A stretch of 64,000 bases of DNA from Chloroflexota bacterium (GCA_004297775.1 SCUE01000007.1:62001-126000), one strand, 5' to 3'. Positions 1 through 9,207 are shown, counted from the stretch's first letter. The notes: generated by a model not told the origin, from the letters alone. Numbers and translations are program-made.

Positions 1-632
1 AGTCCAACCGCGACGAGACCAAGTCCGCCGAGGGCCACTCCGAGAGCGGGGAGCCCAGGACCGCCGGTTCGCGGCAAGCCTGTAGGAATGCGTGTTGTGA
101 CACCGGACGGCAACCCCGTCGGAGACGGCGCCGGCGTATCGGTCGGCTGTGGCGTGCCGCCGGCGCGCGCCGTCGCGGCCGCTGCCGTCAAGGCTGCACC
201 GGGTTCGCGACCGGGCCAATAGCCGGCAAGGACAATTCGTGGATCCGGCGCGGCAGCTGGGTCCGGTTCCGGCTCGACGGTCAAGACGAACAGATCGAAC
301 TCACGATTGCCGAGAGTGATGATGGCCTGCGTTCGAGACGTGCCGTCCGCCGTGACGTTGAACTTACCGACGCTGGCGCGCTCGCCGGTCCGAGTGTTGA
401 CGAGCCACGCCTGATACAGTTCGTTCGTCAATCGCGGGAGCCCGTCGGTGACGATCAAGACATCACCTTCGACGGCCGTGATCTCGGCGAACCCGCTGGC
501 CGCCTGCGTGCCGTAGTTCACGACACCCGCAATCTTGCTCAACTGGATACGAATCGGCGCGCCATTTGCGAAGGTGGTCGAAACGAGGAGGAAGGCGAGG
601 CAGACGGCCGCCGCGATGCGTGCAATAATCAT
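1..632 (-). CDS. Secreted RskA-C-like protein with LPxTG-like end (partial)
   Basis: The gene runs off the left edge, leaving about 210 codons. Its ATG (632) overlaps the stop of the upstream gene as ATGA, so it is coupled to the flagellar operon. A signal peptide covers roughly residues 1-26. The middle (about residues 60-130) has the pattern YQAWLVN...G.F...TVEPEP, which resembles the extracellular C-terminal domain of anti-sigma-K factors (RskA). A Pro/Thr/Ala-rich stretch follows, then LPRTGG and a hydrophobic run, like a sortase signal. No cytoplasmic anti-sigma helix is present, so it is probably a surface or envelope protein and not an anti-sigma factor. Its function is unknown. The RskA resemblance is by eye. 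Confidence 0.75.
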   Translation of the reverse strand, partial: MIIARIAAAVCLAFLLVSTTFANGAPIRIQLSKIAGVVNYGTQAASGFAEITAVEGDVLIVTDGLPRLTNELYQAWLVNTRTGERASVGKFNVTADGTSRTQAIITLGNREFDLFVLTVEPEPDPAAAPDPRIVLAGYWPGREPGAALTAAAATARAGGTPQPTDTPAPSPTGLPSGVTTRIPTGLPRTGGPGLPALGVALGGLGLVAVG

Positions 633-1330
633 TCGGAGTTATCCCCACTTACGCGCATGATGAGTTCGACTTCTTCGCGACCGAGTCGTGTCGCGCGCGC
701 GATGTCAGTCGCAGACAGACCCTGAGCAGCCAAGCGTCGGACAGTCTGAATCGTTCCGGATTCCTCGCGATCCCCATCGCGTGCATCGTCGGAGCGATCC
801 GCGGGCGCCGCGGTGGACCCAGATGCCTGCCGATAGGCGTTTGCGGCGGTCGCGGTTGTCGAAGTCACGGGCGGTCGCTGGATCGCCGGTTTGGGATCGG
901 CCGGGCCTGACCAGGCCGAAGCAGCCGGCCGCGCGGTCGGGTTCGCCGGTCGGCGCACTTCGGCCGTCGTCGTTCGGCGCGCCGACAGTGCGACGGCTTC
1001 GCGCTCGCTCGGCGCGGCGGGACGCGCCGGCCGTTTCGAGGCGGCGCCGGTTCGTTGCGCGACGGAATCGAGCCGTTGGAGCGCATCGTTCGCCTCATTG
1101 ACGAGCTTCTCGAGGGTTGCCGCGCGGCTGGTCATGTCGGCGTTGATTTGCTCGGCCGCGCTGCGAAGCTCGGTCACCAGCTCGCCGACGTCCGCGTTGA
1201 GGCGCGATCGATCGCCGACCGGATTCTGTCGAGCATCGCGCCGCAGTTGCTGATACATCTGGTGCATCAGGATCAACACGATCAAGAAGGTCAGGAGTTG
1301 GAAGAAGAGCATAAGAGACATCGCACTCAT
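629..1330 (-). CDS. SwrB/YlxL-like membrane-anchored coiled-coil protein
   Basis: A 233-residue protein with one N-terminal membrane segment (about 5-25), a coiled-coil-like acidic/basic stretch (about 28-95), a Pro/Ala/Arg-rich linker, and a C-terminal helix-turn-helix-like segment (about 195-228, TVRRLAAQGLSATDIARATR). This plan matches SwrB/YlxL and DUF2802/DUF6115-type proteins. In Bacillus the swrB gene lies directly downstream of sigD, as here, where the gene starts inside the fliA stop (ATGA). SwrB promotes assembly of the basal body and export gate. Homology is inferred from architecture and position, because the sequence of this family drifts fast. It also overlaps the downstream envelope gene by 4 bp. 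Confidence 0.7.
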   Translation of the reverse strand: MSAMSLMLFFQLLTFLIVLILMHQMYQQLRRDARQNPVGDRSRLNADVGELVTELRSAAEQINADMTSRAATLEKLVNEANDALQRLDSVAQRTGAASKRPARPAAPSEREAVALSARRTTTAEVRRPANPTARPAASAWSGPADPKPAIQRPPVTSTTATAANAYRQASGSTAAPADRSDDARDGDREESGTIQTVRRLAAQGLSATDIARATRLGREEVELIMRVSGDNSE

Positions 1331-2109
1331 GCGGCATCCTGGGCGCGCATCGACGACCTGAGCCGAAGGACCGCCTGAGCGTGCAATTGGCAGACCCGCG
1401 ACTCCGAGATCTCCATGACCCGGCTGATTTCCTTCATCGTCAGCTCTTCGTAGTAGTACAGGGATAGAACCAGGCGTTCGCGTTCGGGCAGTCGTCGCAC
1501 GGCCTCGACCAGCGCCTGCTCGGACTCCAGCCGTTCGGTCGCCGCGACGGGATCTGGGCTGCCGCGATCCTCGAAGGCGTAGGCCTTGCCGGCCCCGCCG
1601 CCTTCATCGTCGTCGACGACCAGAAGCGAATCGAGAGACATCGTGGTCATGCTCGTTCGTACGACGATCTCGCGATACTGAACAATGTCCATGCTTAGAT
1701 GCTTGGCAACTTCCTGGTCGGTCGGCGGTCGCTTCAGCTTACTCTCGAGTTCGGTCATCGCGGCCTCGATCTCGCGGGCACGCTGACGCGCCGTACGTGG
1801 GATCTGATCGAGCGAACGGAGAGCGTCAATGATCGCGCCACGGATGCGGGCAATCGCATACGTCTCGAACTTGATTCCGCGCGTCGGATCGAAGCGTTCG
1901 ACGGCGTCGATCAGGCCGATCGTGCCGTAACTGATGACATCGTCCGAGTCGATAACAGTCGGCAGGTTGATCGCCAGACGCCCAACGACGTATTTCACGA
2001 GCGGCGCGTACTGGATAATGATCTGCTCGCGCAGGCGCGGTTCGTGCCGCGCGACGTACTGATTCCACAGGGACTCGTTCCACTCGATTTGAACGACCGC
2101 GGATGGCAT
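1327..2109 (-). CDS. fliA: Flagellar RNA polymerase sigma factor FliA (sigma-28)
   Basis: A 260-residue sigma-70-family protein of the FliA/WhiG class, with no region 1. Region 2 covers about 35-100 (YGTIGLIDAVERFDP, FETYAIARIRGAIIDALR), region 3 about 110-160, and the region 4 helix-turn-helix about 205-250 (LPERERLVLSLYYYEELT, SRVCQLHAQAV). It directs core polymerase to late flagellar and chemotaxis promoters. It is the third-last gene of the flagellar operon, as sigD is in Bacillus. No FlgM anti-sigma gene is visible here. An acidic insert (DDDEGGG) separates regions 3 and 4. Confidence 0.96.
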   Translation of the reverse strand: MPSAVVQIEWNESLWNQYVARHEPRLREQIIIQYAPLVKYVVGRLAINLPTVIDSDDVISYGTIGLIDAVERFDPTRGIKFETYAIARIRGAIIDALRSLDQIPRTARQRAREIEAAMTELESKLKRPPTDQEVAKHLSMDIVQYREIVVRTSMTTMSLDSLLVVDDDEGGGAGKAYAFEDRGSPDPVAATERLESEQALVEAVRRLPERERLVLSLYYYEELTMKEISRVMEISESRVCQLHAQAVLRLRSSMRAQDAA

Positions 2110-2120
2110 CGCGCGCTACC

Positions 2121-2384
2121 TTAGCCGTCGCGTCGACGCGATATTGACCCATCGAGTGACGATCCGATCGACGACGGCATCCCGAGCGACCAGCGCAGGA
2201 TCGCCGCGCCGATCACCGCGATTGGCGCCAGGACGAACCAACTGAGCACCGAGCGAAGAAACACCGTCTCTATCATTGCACCCGATCCGAGTGCGACGAG
2301 CCCGAGAGCGACCGACACGGCGGTCGCCGAGGCGAGCGCAACCAGCCGCAGTGAATCGATCCGCCCATCCCCGGCGCCGGCCAT
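2121..2384 (-). CDS. Small two-TM membrane protein in flagellar operon
   Basis: An 87-residue protein with two hydrophobic helices (about 11-38 and 42-66) and a basic C-terminal tail (SRRRDG). I do not recognise a family. Its ATG begins three bases after the stop of the PilZ gene and it ends 11 bases before fliA, so it is transcribed with them. The tight spacing and hydrophobic composition argue that it is a real gene. Its position between the c-di-GMP brake and the sigma factor suggests a flagellar accessory role, which is inference. Confidence 0.6.
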   Translation of the reverse strand: MAGAGDGRIDSLRLVALASATAVSVALGLVALGSGAMIETVFLRSVLSWFVLAPIAVIGAAILRWSLGMPSSIGSSLDGSISRRRDG

Positions 2385-2387
2385 CGA

Positions 2388-3059
2388 CTAGATCTGCCCC
2401 TTGGCGCGCAGTTCTCGCTCACGCTGGAACACGAACTTGATGAGGCGATCTTGCTCACGCGCCGGCAGATCGACGAATTCGCAATGGCTCCGGAAAGTGC
2501 GGACGCCGAGATCGGAGACCCGCTCGTAGCTGCGGAGAATTGAGGCGCTTGCCATTAGGCTTCCGGACTGCCGTGAGAGCGTGAACTTCATGAGCACGCG
2601 CGACGTCTCCGGCAGCCCTTCCTTCGTCATGACGAGCACGCCACCGGCCGAGATATCGAGCACCGAGCCCAGAAGGGTCGGTCCGAACTTCCCGTCGTCG
2701 CCCTCGATCCAGAACTGCCCATCCGTGATCGTCACGTTGACGCGCACATGCCGGCGCAGCGTGACGCCGGCCGTGTCCGCGGGACGGCGAAGGACGGTGA
2801 TCTTCTGTCCCTCGTTCCACTCGGTGCCAATGACGGCGGTCTCGTAGAAGTAGGGGTTGTTGCGACGCGTAATCTGGAGCATCACGCGTTGACCCTGGGC
2901 CAGAACGATGTACTCGCGTGCACGCATCGGCGTCGCCACGGCCAGGGCATTCTCCCTGACTTCTTCGATGCGCGTGACGAAGGCATCGGCCTGACCGCCT
3001 AATTCGAGGGTGGCAGCCATGCCATCCACGAACACCTGCGTACGTTGTACCGCCATCAT
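2388..3059 (-). CDS. PilZ-domain flagellar brake protein (YcgR/YpfA-like)
   Basis: 223 residues. The N-terminal YcgR-N-like beta domain (about 1-95) is followed by a PilZ domain (about 100-215) with both cyclic-di-GMP signature pieces, RRHVR (102-106) and DISAGG (135-140). Family members bind c-di-GMP and slow the motor by contacting MotA or FliG/FliM. The gene overlaps the flhG stop by 4 bp, so it is co-translated with the placement proteins. Two consecutive ATG codons begin it, and either could be used. No GGDEF or EAL enzyme is in the window, so the signal must be made elsewhere. Confidence 0.9.
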   Translation of the reverse strand: MMAVQRTQVFVDGMAATLELGGQADAFVTRIEEVRENALAVATPMRAREYIVLAQGQRVMLQITRRNNPYFYETAVIGTEWNEGQKITVLRRPADTAGVTLRRHVRVNVTITDGQFWIEGDDGKFGPTLLGSVLDISAGGVLVMTKEGLPETSRVLMKFTLSRQSGSLMASASILRSYERVSDLGVRTFRSHCEFVDLPAREQDRLIKFVFQRERELRAKGQI

Positions 3060-3976
3060 GGCACCCTCCGGACCGACGTGGCCGGAAGGCCGCGCTCAGC
3101 CACGCGGTTCAGAAACCCCATGATACTGGATTTTGTTCCGTCAAGTTGACCGCTCGTTTCGACCAATCGTCGCGCAATCGTCGCCATAGCGCGCACTGCC
3201 GGCGAATCAGGATACGCCAGCGCAACCGGTGCCTGCTTGCGAATCGCGCGCGTCACCGCAGGATCTTCCGGGATGTGGCCGAGCATCCGGACGTCGACGT
3301 TGAGGAACTCACGCGCCACGAGAGCGATCTTCCGCGCTACGTCGGTCGCCTCGCCTACGCTATTCGCCTGATTCACCACGAGACTGATGCGTGTCTGCGC
3401 GTCATTGCCCGGGACCTGTCCGCGTACGGCCACCTTGATGAGTGCATAGGCATCGGTAATTGCCGTCGGCTCGGGAGTGGTCACCACGATAACCTCCGGC
3501 GCCGCGCTGACCAGCGACGACACCTCAGCGCCGACTCCGGCGCCAGTATCGATGAGGATGACATCCGCCAGTTCACCGAGTTCACGCAACGATTCGATCA
3601 GCATCGCACGATCATCAGTCGAAAGACTCGTCATTTCCTCGATTCCGGATGCCCCGGGGACGATCCAGAACCCTCCCGGGGCTTGATGAAGGACCTCTGC
3701 CATTGTGCGGGTGCCGATCACGACATCGCGCAAGGTGTAGCGTGGCATGATGCCAAGCGCGACATCCACATTTGCCAGGCCAAGATCGCCATCGAAAACG
3801 ACGACGCGGCGCCCCAGTCGTGTCAGGAGCAGCGCAAGGTTGATCGTGAGATTGGTCTTGCCAACGCCGCCCTTACCACTTGAGATCGCGATCACCCGGC
3901 ATCGCCCGATCGCGGTCGGACGCCGACGCACGCCCATGATCGACCGGAGTTCCGCGGCTTGATCGAAGGCCTTCAC
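3056..3976 (-). CDS. flhG: Flagellum number regulator FlhG (MinD-like ATPase)
   Basis: 306 residues if started at GTG 3976, which overlaps the flhF stop as GTGA. A longer upstream reading would only run through flhF in another frame. The deviant Walker A motif SSGKGGVGKT sits at 32-41, followed by the MinD-type VVFDGDLGLANVD and VILIDTGAGV segments. FlhG/FleN limits flagellar number and stimulates the GTPase activity of FlhF. The usual N-terminal DQA segment is present near the start (FDQAAELRSIMG). It stops inside the start of the PilZ gene. Confidence 0.95.
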   Translation of the reverse strand: MKAFDQAAELRSIMGVRRRPTAIGRCRVIAISSGKGGVGKTNLTINLALLLTRLGRRVVVFDGDLGLANVDVALGIMPRYTLRDVVIGTRTMAEVLHQAPGGFWIVPGASGIEEMTSLSTDDRAMLIESLRELGELADVILIDTGAGVGAEVSSLVSAAPEVIVVTTPEPTAITDAYALIKVAVRGQVPGNDAQTRISLVVNQANSVGEATDVARKIALVAREFLNVDVRMLGHIPEDPAVTRAIRKQAPVALAYPDSPAVRAMATIARRLVETSGQLDGTKSSIMGFLNRVAERGLPATSVRRVP

Positions 3977-5256
3977 CGCGCACCCGCGAGCTGAGGCGCG
4001 GGTGCCTCCCCGATGCCGCGGTAGGCGGAATCGACGATCAGGTCCGCCAGTGCCGACGACGTTGCCTGGACGATGTCCCGTGGCACGTTCTGTCCGTTCG
4101 TCAGGAACGTAATCGGCTTGCCGGTGTGGTGGACGAGATTCAATATCGGTCCGTACGTCGTTGTCTCGTCGATCTTCGTCATGAGCAGGCCATCGAACGG
4201 AATGACGCCGAAACATCTCGCGACGTCAAGCATATCGCGATAGCGGGCGCCGGCCGCGACTGTCAGGAACGCGCGTCGCGATGGCACCGCCAGAACGAAT
4301 CGCCGCAGCTCCTCGAGTTGATCGCGATTGCGCTGACCACGACCCGGCGTGTCGACGATGATGAAGTCGCGGTCGAGGAAATCGCCGACGAAGTTGGTGA
4401 GTTCGTTCGGTGTATACGCCACCGCGAGAGGAACGCGAAGGATGTCGGCATACGTCTTCAGCTGCGGCACCGCCGCGACGCGAAACGTGTCGCACGTGAC
4501 GAGCGCCACGCGCGATCGTTCGACGCCGAGGTTGGCGGCCAGTTTTGCGATCGTCGTCGTCTTTCCGACCCCGGTCGGTCCGACGAGGAACAGGACGACC
4601 GGCTCGCCGTGACTCGCTTTGAGTGGGCCGGATGTCCGAAGCATTCGTCGCAGATGCTTGCCGAGCGTCTCGAGCACGATCGCCCGATCGCCGGTTGCCT
4701 GCAACGAGAGTTCGCCGTCGATCGTCGTCACAAGCGATTGGGCGAGCTCGGACTCCACTTCCTGGTCGACGAGCCGCTTGTAAAGATCGGCGAGCGGCGG
4801 CGCGAGCTTCCGCATACCGGGCCACTGGGCATCCTGGACCAGCTGGCTCAGTGCTCCGCGAAGTTCGCGGACATTCCGTTGCATCTCACGAAGCGCGCCA
4901 ACATCGTCGCGATCGCTCCCGTCGGTGCGTCGCGCACGCCCTGGGTCACTGCTTCCCGGCAGGTTCGACACGCTGACAGCGGTCACTTCGCGCCTCGGTC
5001 GCTCGGGCTCACGCGGCCGGTCGCGTGGCGCGGCGCGAGTGCGAGTCTCGCCGCGGGCAGACTCGTCCGCGTCCGACGGCCGGGGCCGCCCATCGTCAAT
5101 CGCCGCGACAACCTCGACGACCGTGGGGGAGAGTAGTCCGAGTGGTCCCTTGCGGATCTCCGACGAGTGAAGAATCACGGCGTTCGGGCCCATTTCGGCG
5201 CGGATGGCGGCCAGTGCCTCGTTCATCGAGGGCGCCTGGTACTTCTTCATCCGCAT
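3973..5256 (-). CDS. flhF: Flagellar biosynthesis SRP-type GTPase FlhF
   Basis: 427 residues in three parts: a basic N-terminal B domain (MRMKKYQAPSMNEALAAI), a Pro/Arg-rich linker (about 55-120), and an NG GTPase domain (about 140-415). The P-loop GPTGVGKT lies at 226-233, with VTCDTFRVAA and DTPGRGQRN as later G motifs. FlhF directs placement of the basal body with FlhG. The start at 5256 has GAGGTGAG about 7 nt upstream. It lies 16 bp after flhA and overlaps flhG by 4 bp. Confidence 0.95.
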   Translation of the reverse strand: MRMKKYQAPSMNEALAAIRAEMGPNAVILHSSEIRKGPLGLLSPTVVEVVAAIDDGRPRPSDADESARGETRTRAAPRDRPREPERPRREVTAVSVSNLPGSSDPGRARRTDGSDRDDVGALREMQRNVRELRGALSQLVQDAQWPGMRKLAPPLADLYKRLVDQEVESELAQSLVTTIDGELSLQATGDRAIVLETLGKHLRRMLRTSGPLKASHGEPVVLFLVGPTGVGKTTTIAKLAANLGVERSRVALVTCDTFRVAAVPQLKTYADILRVPLAVAYTPNELTNFVGDFLDRDFIIVDTPGRGQRNRDQLEELRRFVLAVPSRRAFLTVAAGARYRDMLDVARCFGVIPFDGLLMTKIDETTTYGPILNLVHHTGKPITFLTNGQNVPRDIVQATSSALADLIVDSAYRGIGEAPAPQLAGAR

Positions 5257-5272
5257 GGACAGCTCACCTCAC

Positions 5273-7351
5273 TTACTCGTCGAGCGTGACGAGTCCGGCC
5301 GATACCACATTCGTCTGCGGCGTAATCTCGGCGAACGACAACACCACGAGGTTCGGTAGCGATCGCTCGGTAAGACGTTTGAGTGGTAAGCGCAGCCGTG
5401 AAGAACAGATAAGAATGGGCTGAAGCCCTTGCTGGGCGAGTCTTTCCATCTCACGCCCGATCCGGCCGAGCAGCCGCTGTGCGCCTTCTGGATCGATCGC
5501 GATCACCGTGCCCTGGTCCGTCTGTTGCAATGCGGCCGCCAGGGTCTGCTCTGCCCGAGGCGCGAGCATCAGTCCGGTGAGTGTGCCAGTTGATTCGTCG
5601 CGGTATTGGCCAGTGATCGTTCGCGACAAGGCGCGCCGCGCGTGCTCGGTGAGCAGATCCGGATCCTTCGACACGCGCGCCTGATCGGCCAGCGCCTCGA
5701 GGATCGTGACCAGGTCGCGCACGGTGACCCGCTCGCGCAGAAGATTCGCCAGCGCGCGCTGGATCTCTCCGAGGGTCAGGAGGTTCGGCACGAGTTCGTC
5801 GACCAATGCCGGATAGTCGCGTCGTAGGCTGTTCACGAGCGCCTGAACGTCCTGGCGGCTGACGATCGAGGGCGCGTGGGACTTGATGACTTCGGTCAAG
5901 TGTGTCGTCAGCACGGATGATGGATCGACGACCGTATAGCCAAGGATCTCAGCCGACTCGCGCTGGCCGGCGTTGATCCACAGAGCCGGAAGTCCGAACG
6001 CCGGCTCGGTCGTCGCAAGGCCTTCGAGACCTTCTTCGGCAGTTCCCGGATTCATCGCCAAGAAGTGGCTGACCATCAATTCGCCGCGCGCGACTTCGAC
6101 GCCGCGCAACTTCACCAGGTACTGATTCGGCCGCAATTGAAGATTGTCGCGCACGCGAATCGTCGGTAGGACGATTCCCAGATCAAGCGCGAGTTGCCGC
6201 CGGATGAGCGTGATACGACTGAGGAGGTTGCCACCCTGCTCCTGGTCGACGAGCGGAATCAGGCCGTAGCCGATCTCCAGTTCCATCGGATCCAACTGAA
6301 GCAGGTCGATCACGTTCTCCGGCGCGGACGGCGTCGCAGTCAAGGCGGCCTGCGCAACCGCGATCTCGGTCCGACGCATGCGTTGCCACATCGTCCATGC
6401 GCCGGCCAGACCAATCCCGCCGACGACGATGAACGGCAGCTTGGGAAGACCGGGGATGATGGCCAGGGTCAATATGACGCCGGAGGCGATCCCGATTGCG
6501 CGCGGGTTGGCGGACAATTGCGTCATGACGTCGCGACCGAGGTTCGACTCGGAAGCGGAACGCGTGACTATGATGCCGGTCGCGGTCGAAATCAGCAGCG
6601 CCGGCAGTTGCGACACGAGGCCGTCGCCGACCGTCAGGAGCGTGTACGTCTGAAGCGCCTCGAACAGCGACGTTCCGCGTTGGAACACGCCGATTGCAAA
6701 GCCGCCAAAGATGTTCACAAGCACGATCACAACCGCCGCGATCGCATCGCCACGGACGAACTTTGACGCTCCATCCATAGCGCCGTAGAAGTCCGCTTCC
6801 TGCTCGATCTTGCGGCGACGTCGTCGCGCGTCAGCCTCGTTGATCAAACCCGCGTTCAGATCGGCATCGATCGCCAACTGCTTTCCGGGCATCGCATCGA
6901 GAGTGAACCGCGCCGCGACTTCGGCGACACGTCCGGCGCCATTCGTAATGACGACGAACTGAATGACCATGAGGATGACGAAGACGACGACGCCTACGAT
7001 GTAGTTGCCGCCGACGACGAACGATCCGAAGGCCTCGATGACGGTTCCAGCCTGCCCATTCAAGAGAATGAGTCGAGTCGCGGCGACATTCAGACCGAGG
7101 CGATAGAGCGTCATGACCAGCAGCAAAGCCGGAAAAACCGCGAACTGGAGAGGTTCGGTCACGTACATCGCGACGAGAAGCACGGTCAACGCCGCGACGA
7201 GGTTGATCGCCAGCAGGAAGTCGAGGATGAACGCCGGGAGCGGGATGATCATCAGACCCACGATGACGATCGCGGCGATCGCCATCACAAGATCGCTGAT
7301 CTGGACGGGGCGGGAGTCCGCCTGAACTGACGCGGGCGCGTTACTTGCCAT
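5273..7351 (-). CDS. flhA: Flagellar export gate protein FlhA
   Basis: 692 residues, the usual length. The N-terminal half (about 20-330) contains eight predicted membrane helices. The conserved FHIPEP-family cytoplasmic loop is clear (RFTLDAMPGKQLAIDADLN, then EADARRRR). The C-terminal half is the cytoplasmic domain that docks chaperone-substrate complexes. FlhA forms the nonameric ring of the type III export gate and couples it to proton flow. It follows flhB by 5 bp and precedes flhF by 16 bp. Confidence 0.97.
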   Translation of the reverse strand: MASNAPASVQADSRPVQISDLVMAIAAIVIVGLMIIPLPAFILDFLLAINLVAALTVLLVAMYVTEPLQFAVFPALLLVMTLYRLGLNVAATRLILLNGQAGTVIEAFGSFVVGGNYIVGVVVFVILMVIQFVVITNGAGRVAEVAARFTLDAMPGKQLAIDADLNAGLINEADARRRRRKIEQEADFYGAMDGASKFVRGDAIAAVVIVLVNIFGGFAIGVFQRGTSLFEALQTYTLLTVGDGLVSQLPALLISTATGIIVTRSASESNLGRDVMTQLSANPRAIGIASGVILTLAIIPGLPKLPFIVVGGIGLAGAWTMWQRMRRTEIAVAQAALTATPSAPENVIDLLQLDPMELEIGYGLIPLVDQEQGGNLLSRITLIRRQLALDLGIVLPTIRVRDNLQLRPNQYLVKLRGVEVARGELMVSHFLAMNPGTAEEGLEGLATTEPAFGLPALWINAGQRESAEILGYTVVDPSSVLTTHLTEVIKSHAPSIVSRQDVQALVNSLRRDYPALVDELVPNLLTLGEIQRALANLLRERVTVRDLVTILEALADQARVSKDPDLLTEHARRALSRTITGQYRDESTGTLTGLMLAPRAEQTLAAALQQTDQGTVIAIDPEGAQRLLGRIGREMERLAQQGLQPILICSSRLRLPLKRLTERSLPNLVVLSFAEITPQTNVVSAGLVTLDE

Positions 7352-7356
7352 CTACA

Positions 7357-8430
7357 TCACGCTCCAACTGGCCTCAACGCGCCGCCCTTGGCGCGGTAGA
7401 CGAACGCAAGGAGTTCGGCCACGACCGCATACATCGCGGCCGGGATCTCGTCGCCGATGTCGCACGCCTTCAGCAGCGCGCGGGCAAGCGGCCGGTTCTC
7501 CATCATCGGGACACCATGCTCGAGGGCGATCTGCTTGATTCGCTCCGCGATGAGACCTTCGCCCTTCGCGACGACGCGCGGTGCCTTCATTGTGTTCGAT
7601 CGGTATTCGAGTGCCACCGCCACGTGGGTCGGGTTCGTGATCACCACATCGGCACGCGGTACCGCCTGCATCATTCGGCGCTGCGCGACGGCGCGCTGAA
7701 GTTGGCGCACGCGCTGGCGGATGATCGGGTTTCCTTCAGTCTGCTTCATCTCTTGACGCACTTCGTCGCGACTCATCCGAATCTGCTGCTCGAATGCGAC
7801 GCGCTGGTATGCGTAGTCCGCCGCGGCGAGCACAAACAGCACCGCCGATGCCCAGGTAGCCAGATCGAGCACGATTGACGTCGCGGCGCCGATTCCGACC
7901 TGCCAGGGAAGGAGCGGCAACGTCACGATCTCGACAACGCGGCTCTCGAGCACACGCCAAACAACGAATCCGACCACCAAGAGCTTCGCGATCGACTTCG
8001 CCAGTTCGACGAGCGATCGTTTCGAAAAGAGGCGCTGGAATCCCTGGAACGGATTGATTCGCGAGAAGTCCGGCTGCAGTGGCTGCATCGTGAAGAGGAA
8101 TCCGACCTGCGCCAGGTTCGCGACGACGCCAGTGATAATCATCACGGCAAAGATCGGCGCCAAGACCGTGAGGGTGCCGATCGCAAGCGCGGCGCCGGCG
8201 GAGACCGCAACCTCGATCGTGATGTCGGGTTGGTCGAGCCGAGTCAACGACTCACGAAGAAGATCGATCGACCAGGTCACGATTCCGGCGCCCGACCAGC
8301 GCAAGAAGAGGACACCGGCCAGCAACGCCATGGCCGCGTTCAGATCGGCACTGCGCGCGCTCTGGCCGCGTCGGCGTACTTCTTCGCGACGCCTCGGAGT
8401 CGCGGATTCTGTGCGTTCCTGCGCTGGCAT
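7357..8430 (-). CDS. flhB: Flagellar export switch protein FlhB
   Basis: 357 residues with a basic N-terminus (RRREEVRRRGQSARS), four membrane helices (about 32-210) and a cytoplasmic domain. The autocleavage motif NPTH is intact at 266-269 (VVITNPTHVAVALEY). Cleavage between Asn and Pro lets export change from rod/hook to filament substrates. The gene abuts fliR with no gap. A rubber-stamp family member with no unusual feature. Confidence 0.97.
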   Translation of the reverse strand: MPAQERTESATPRRREEVRRRGQSARSADLNAAMALLAGVLFLRWSGAGIVTWSIDLLRESLTRLDQPDITIEVAVSAGAALAIGTLTVLAPIFAVMIITGVVANLAQVGFLFTMQPLQPDFSRINPFQGFQRLFSKRSLVELAKSIAKLLVVGFVVWRVLESRVVEIVTLPLLPWQVGIGAATSIVLDLATWASAVLFVLAAADYAYQRVAFEQQIRMSRDEVRQEMKQTEGNPIIRQRVRQLQRAVAQRRMMQAVPRADVVITNPTHVAVALEYRSNTMKAPRVVAKGEGLIAERIKQIALEHGVPMMENRPLARALLKACDIGDEIPAAMYAVVAELLAFVYRAKGGALRPVGA

Positions 8431-9207
8431 CTACGCGCCTATCAGCTGAAGGAGTCGCATCAGGTCATCGCTCAGCGTCTTGAAGACCGTGCCCATCAAT
8501 CCAACCATGACCGGCAGCGCGACGAAGAATGCCACCAGCCCGATGCCGATCTTGAGCGGCTGGCCGACGAAGAACACGTTCATCTGCGGGGCCGACCGCC
8601 CGATCAGCAGAAATGCGACGTCAGTGACGATGAGCGTCGCCGCGACCGGCAAGCCGATGCGGACCGACATCACCAGAGCCTCGGCAGTCAGGCGCACGAA
8701 ATCGTTCGCGACCGCCTCACCGAGCGCAAGTCTTCCCAGTGGGACGATCTCAAAGCTCTGTTGCAGCGCCAAGATCGTCCAGTGGTGACCGTTGATTGTT
8801 AGGAACACCAGACCCGCGAGGAGCGTGTACAACTGATCGATGTAGTTGACCTGTTGTGACTGACTGACGGGATCGAACGCGCTCGCGATCGTAAGCCCCA
8901 TCTGCGTGCCGATCAGTTGTCCCGCCGTCTGCAGTCCGCTAAAGACGACCTGAGCCGCGAAACCGAATGCCAGTCCGACTAGGAGTTCCTGAGCGACCAC
9001 TAAGAGAAACGGTAAGAATGCATTCGGAACCACCGGCTGTGCATCGATCGCGCCCGGCATCATCGTGAACGCGAGGAGAGCAGCTAGGCCAATCTTGGCC
9101 GGGGCGGGAATGTTGCGGCTGCTCAGAATCGGCAGAGTAACGACAACGCCGCCGACGCGCGTGAACACGAGGAAGAACGCTTGGAATGACGTGACCGGAA
9201 TGTCCAC
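8431..9207 (-). CDS. fliR: Flagellar export gate protein FliR
   Basis: 258 residues, largely hydrophobic with about six helices, matching FliR in length and in the segments LLVGLAFGFAAQVVFSG and GLTIASAFDP. FliR, FliQ and FliP form the helical export gate in the basal body. The gene sits between fliQ (3 bp upstream) and flhB (0 bp downstream), the usual order. A separate FliR and FlhB is retained here, unlike the FliR-FlhB fusion found in some Clostridia. Confidence 0.95.
   Translation of the reverse strand: MDIPVTSFQAFFLVFTRVGGVVVTLPILSSRNIPAPAKIGLAALLAFTMMPGAIDAQPVVPNAFLPFLLVVAQELLVGLAFGFAAQVVFSGLQTAGQLIGTQMGLTIASAFDPVSQSQQVNYIDQLYTLLAGLVFLTINGHHWTILALQQSFEIVPLGRLALGEAVANDFVRLTAEALVMSVRIGLPVAATLIVTDVAFLLIGRSAPQMNVFFVGQPLKIGIGLVAFFVALPVMVGLMGTVFKTLSDDLMRLLQLIGA

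Noticed and set aside
4126-5136. A 336-codon open frame on the plus strand opposite flhF
   Set aside because: It is a shadow of the GC-rich flhF gene; no ribosome site, Arg/Asp-rich nonsense composition, and flhF is certain.
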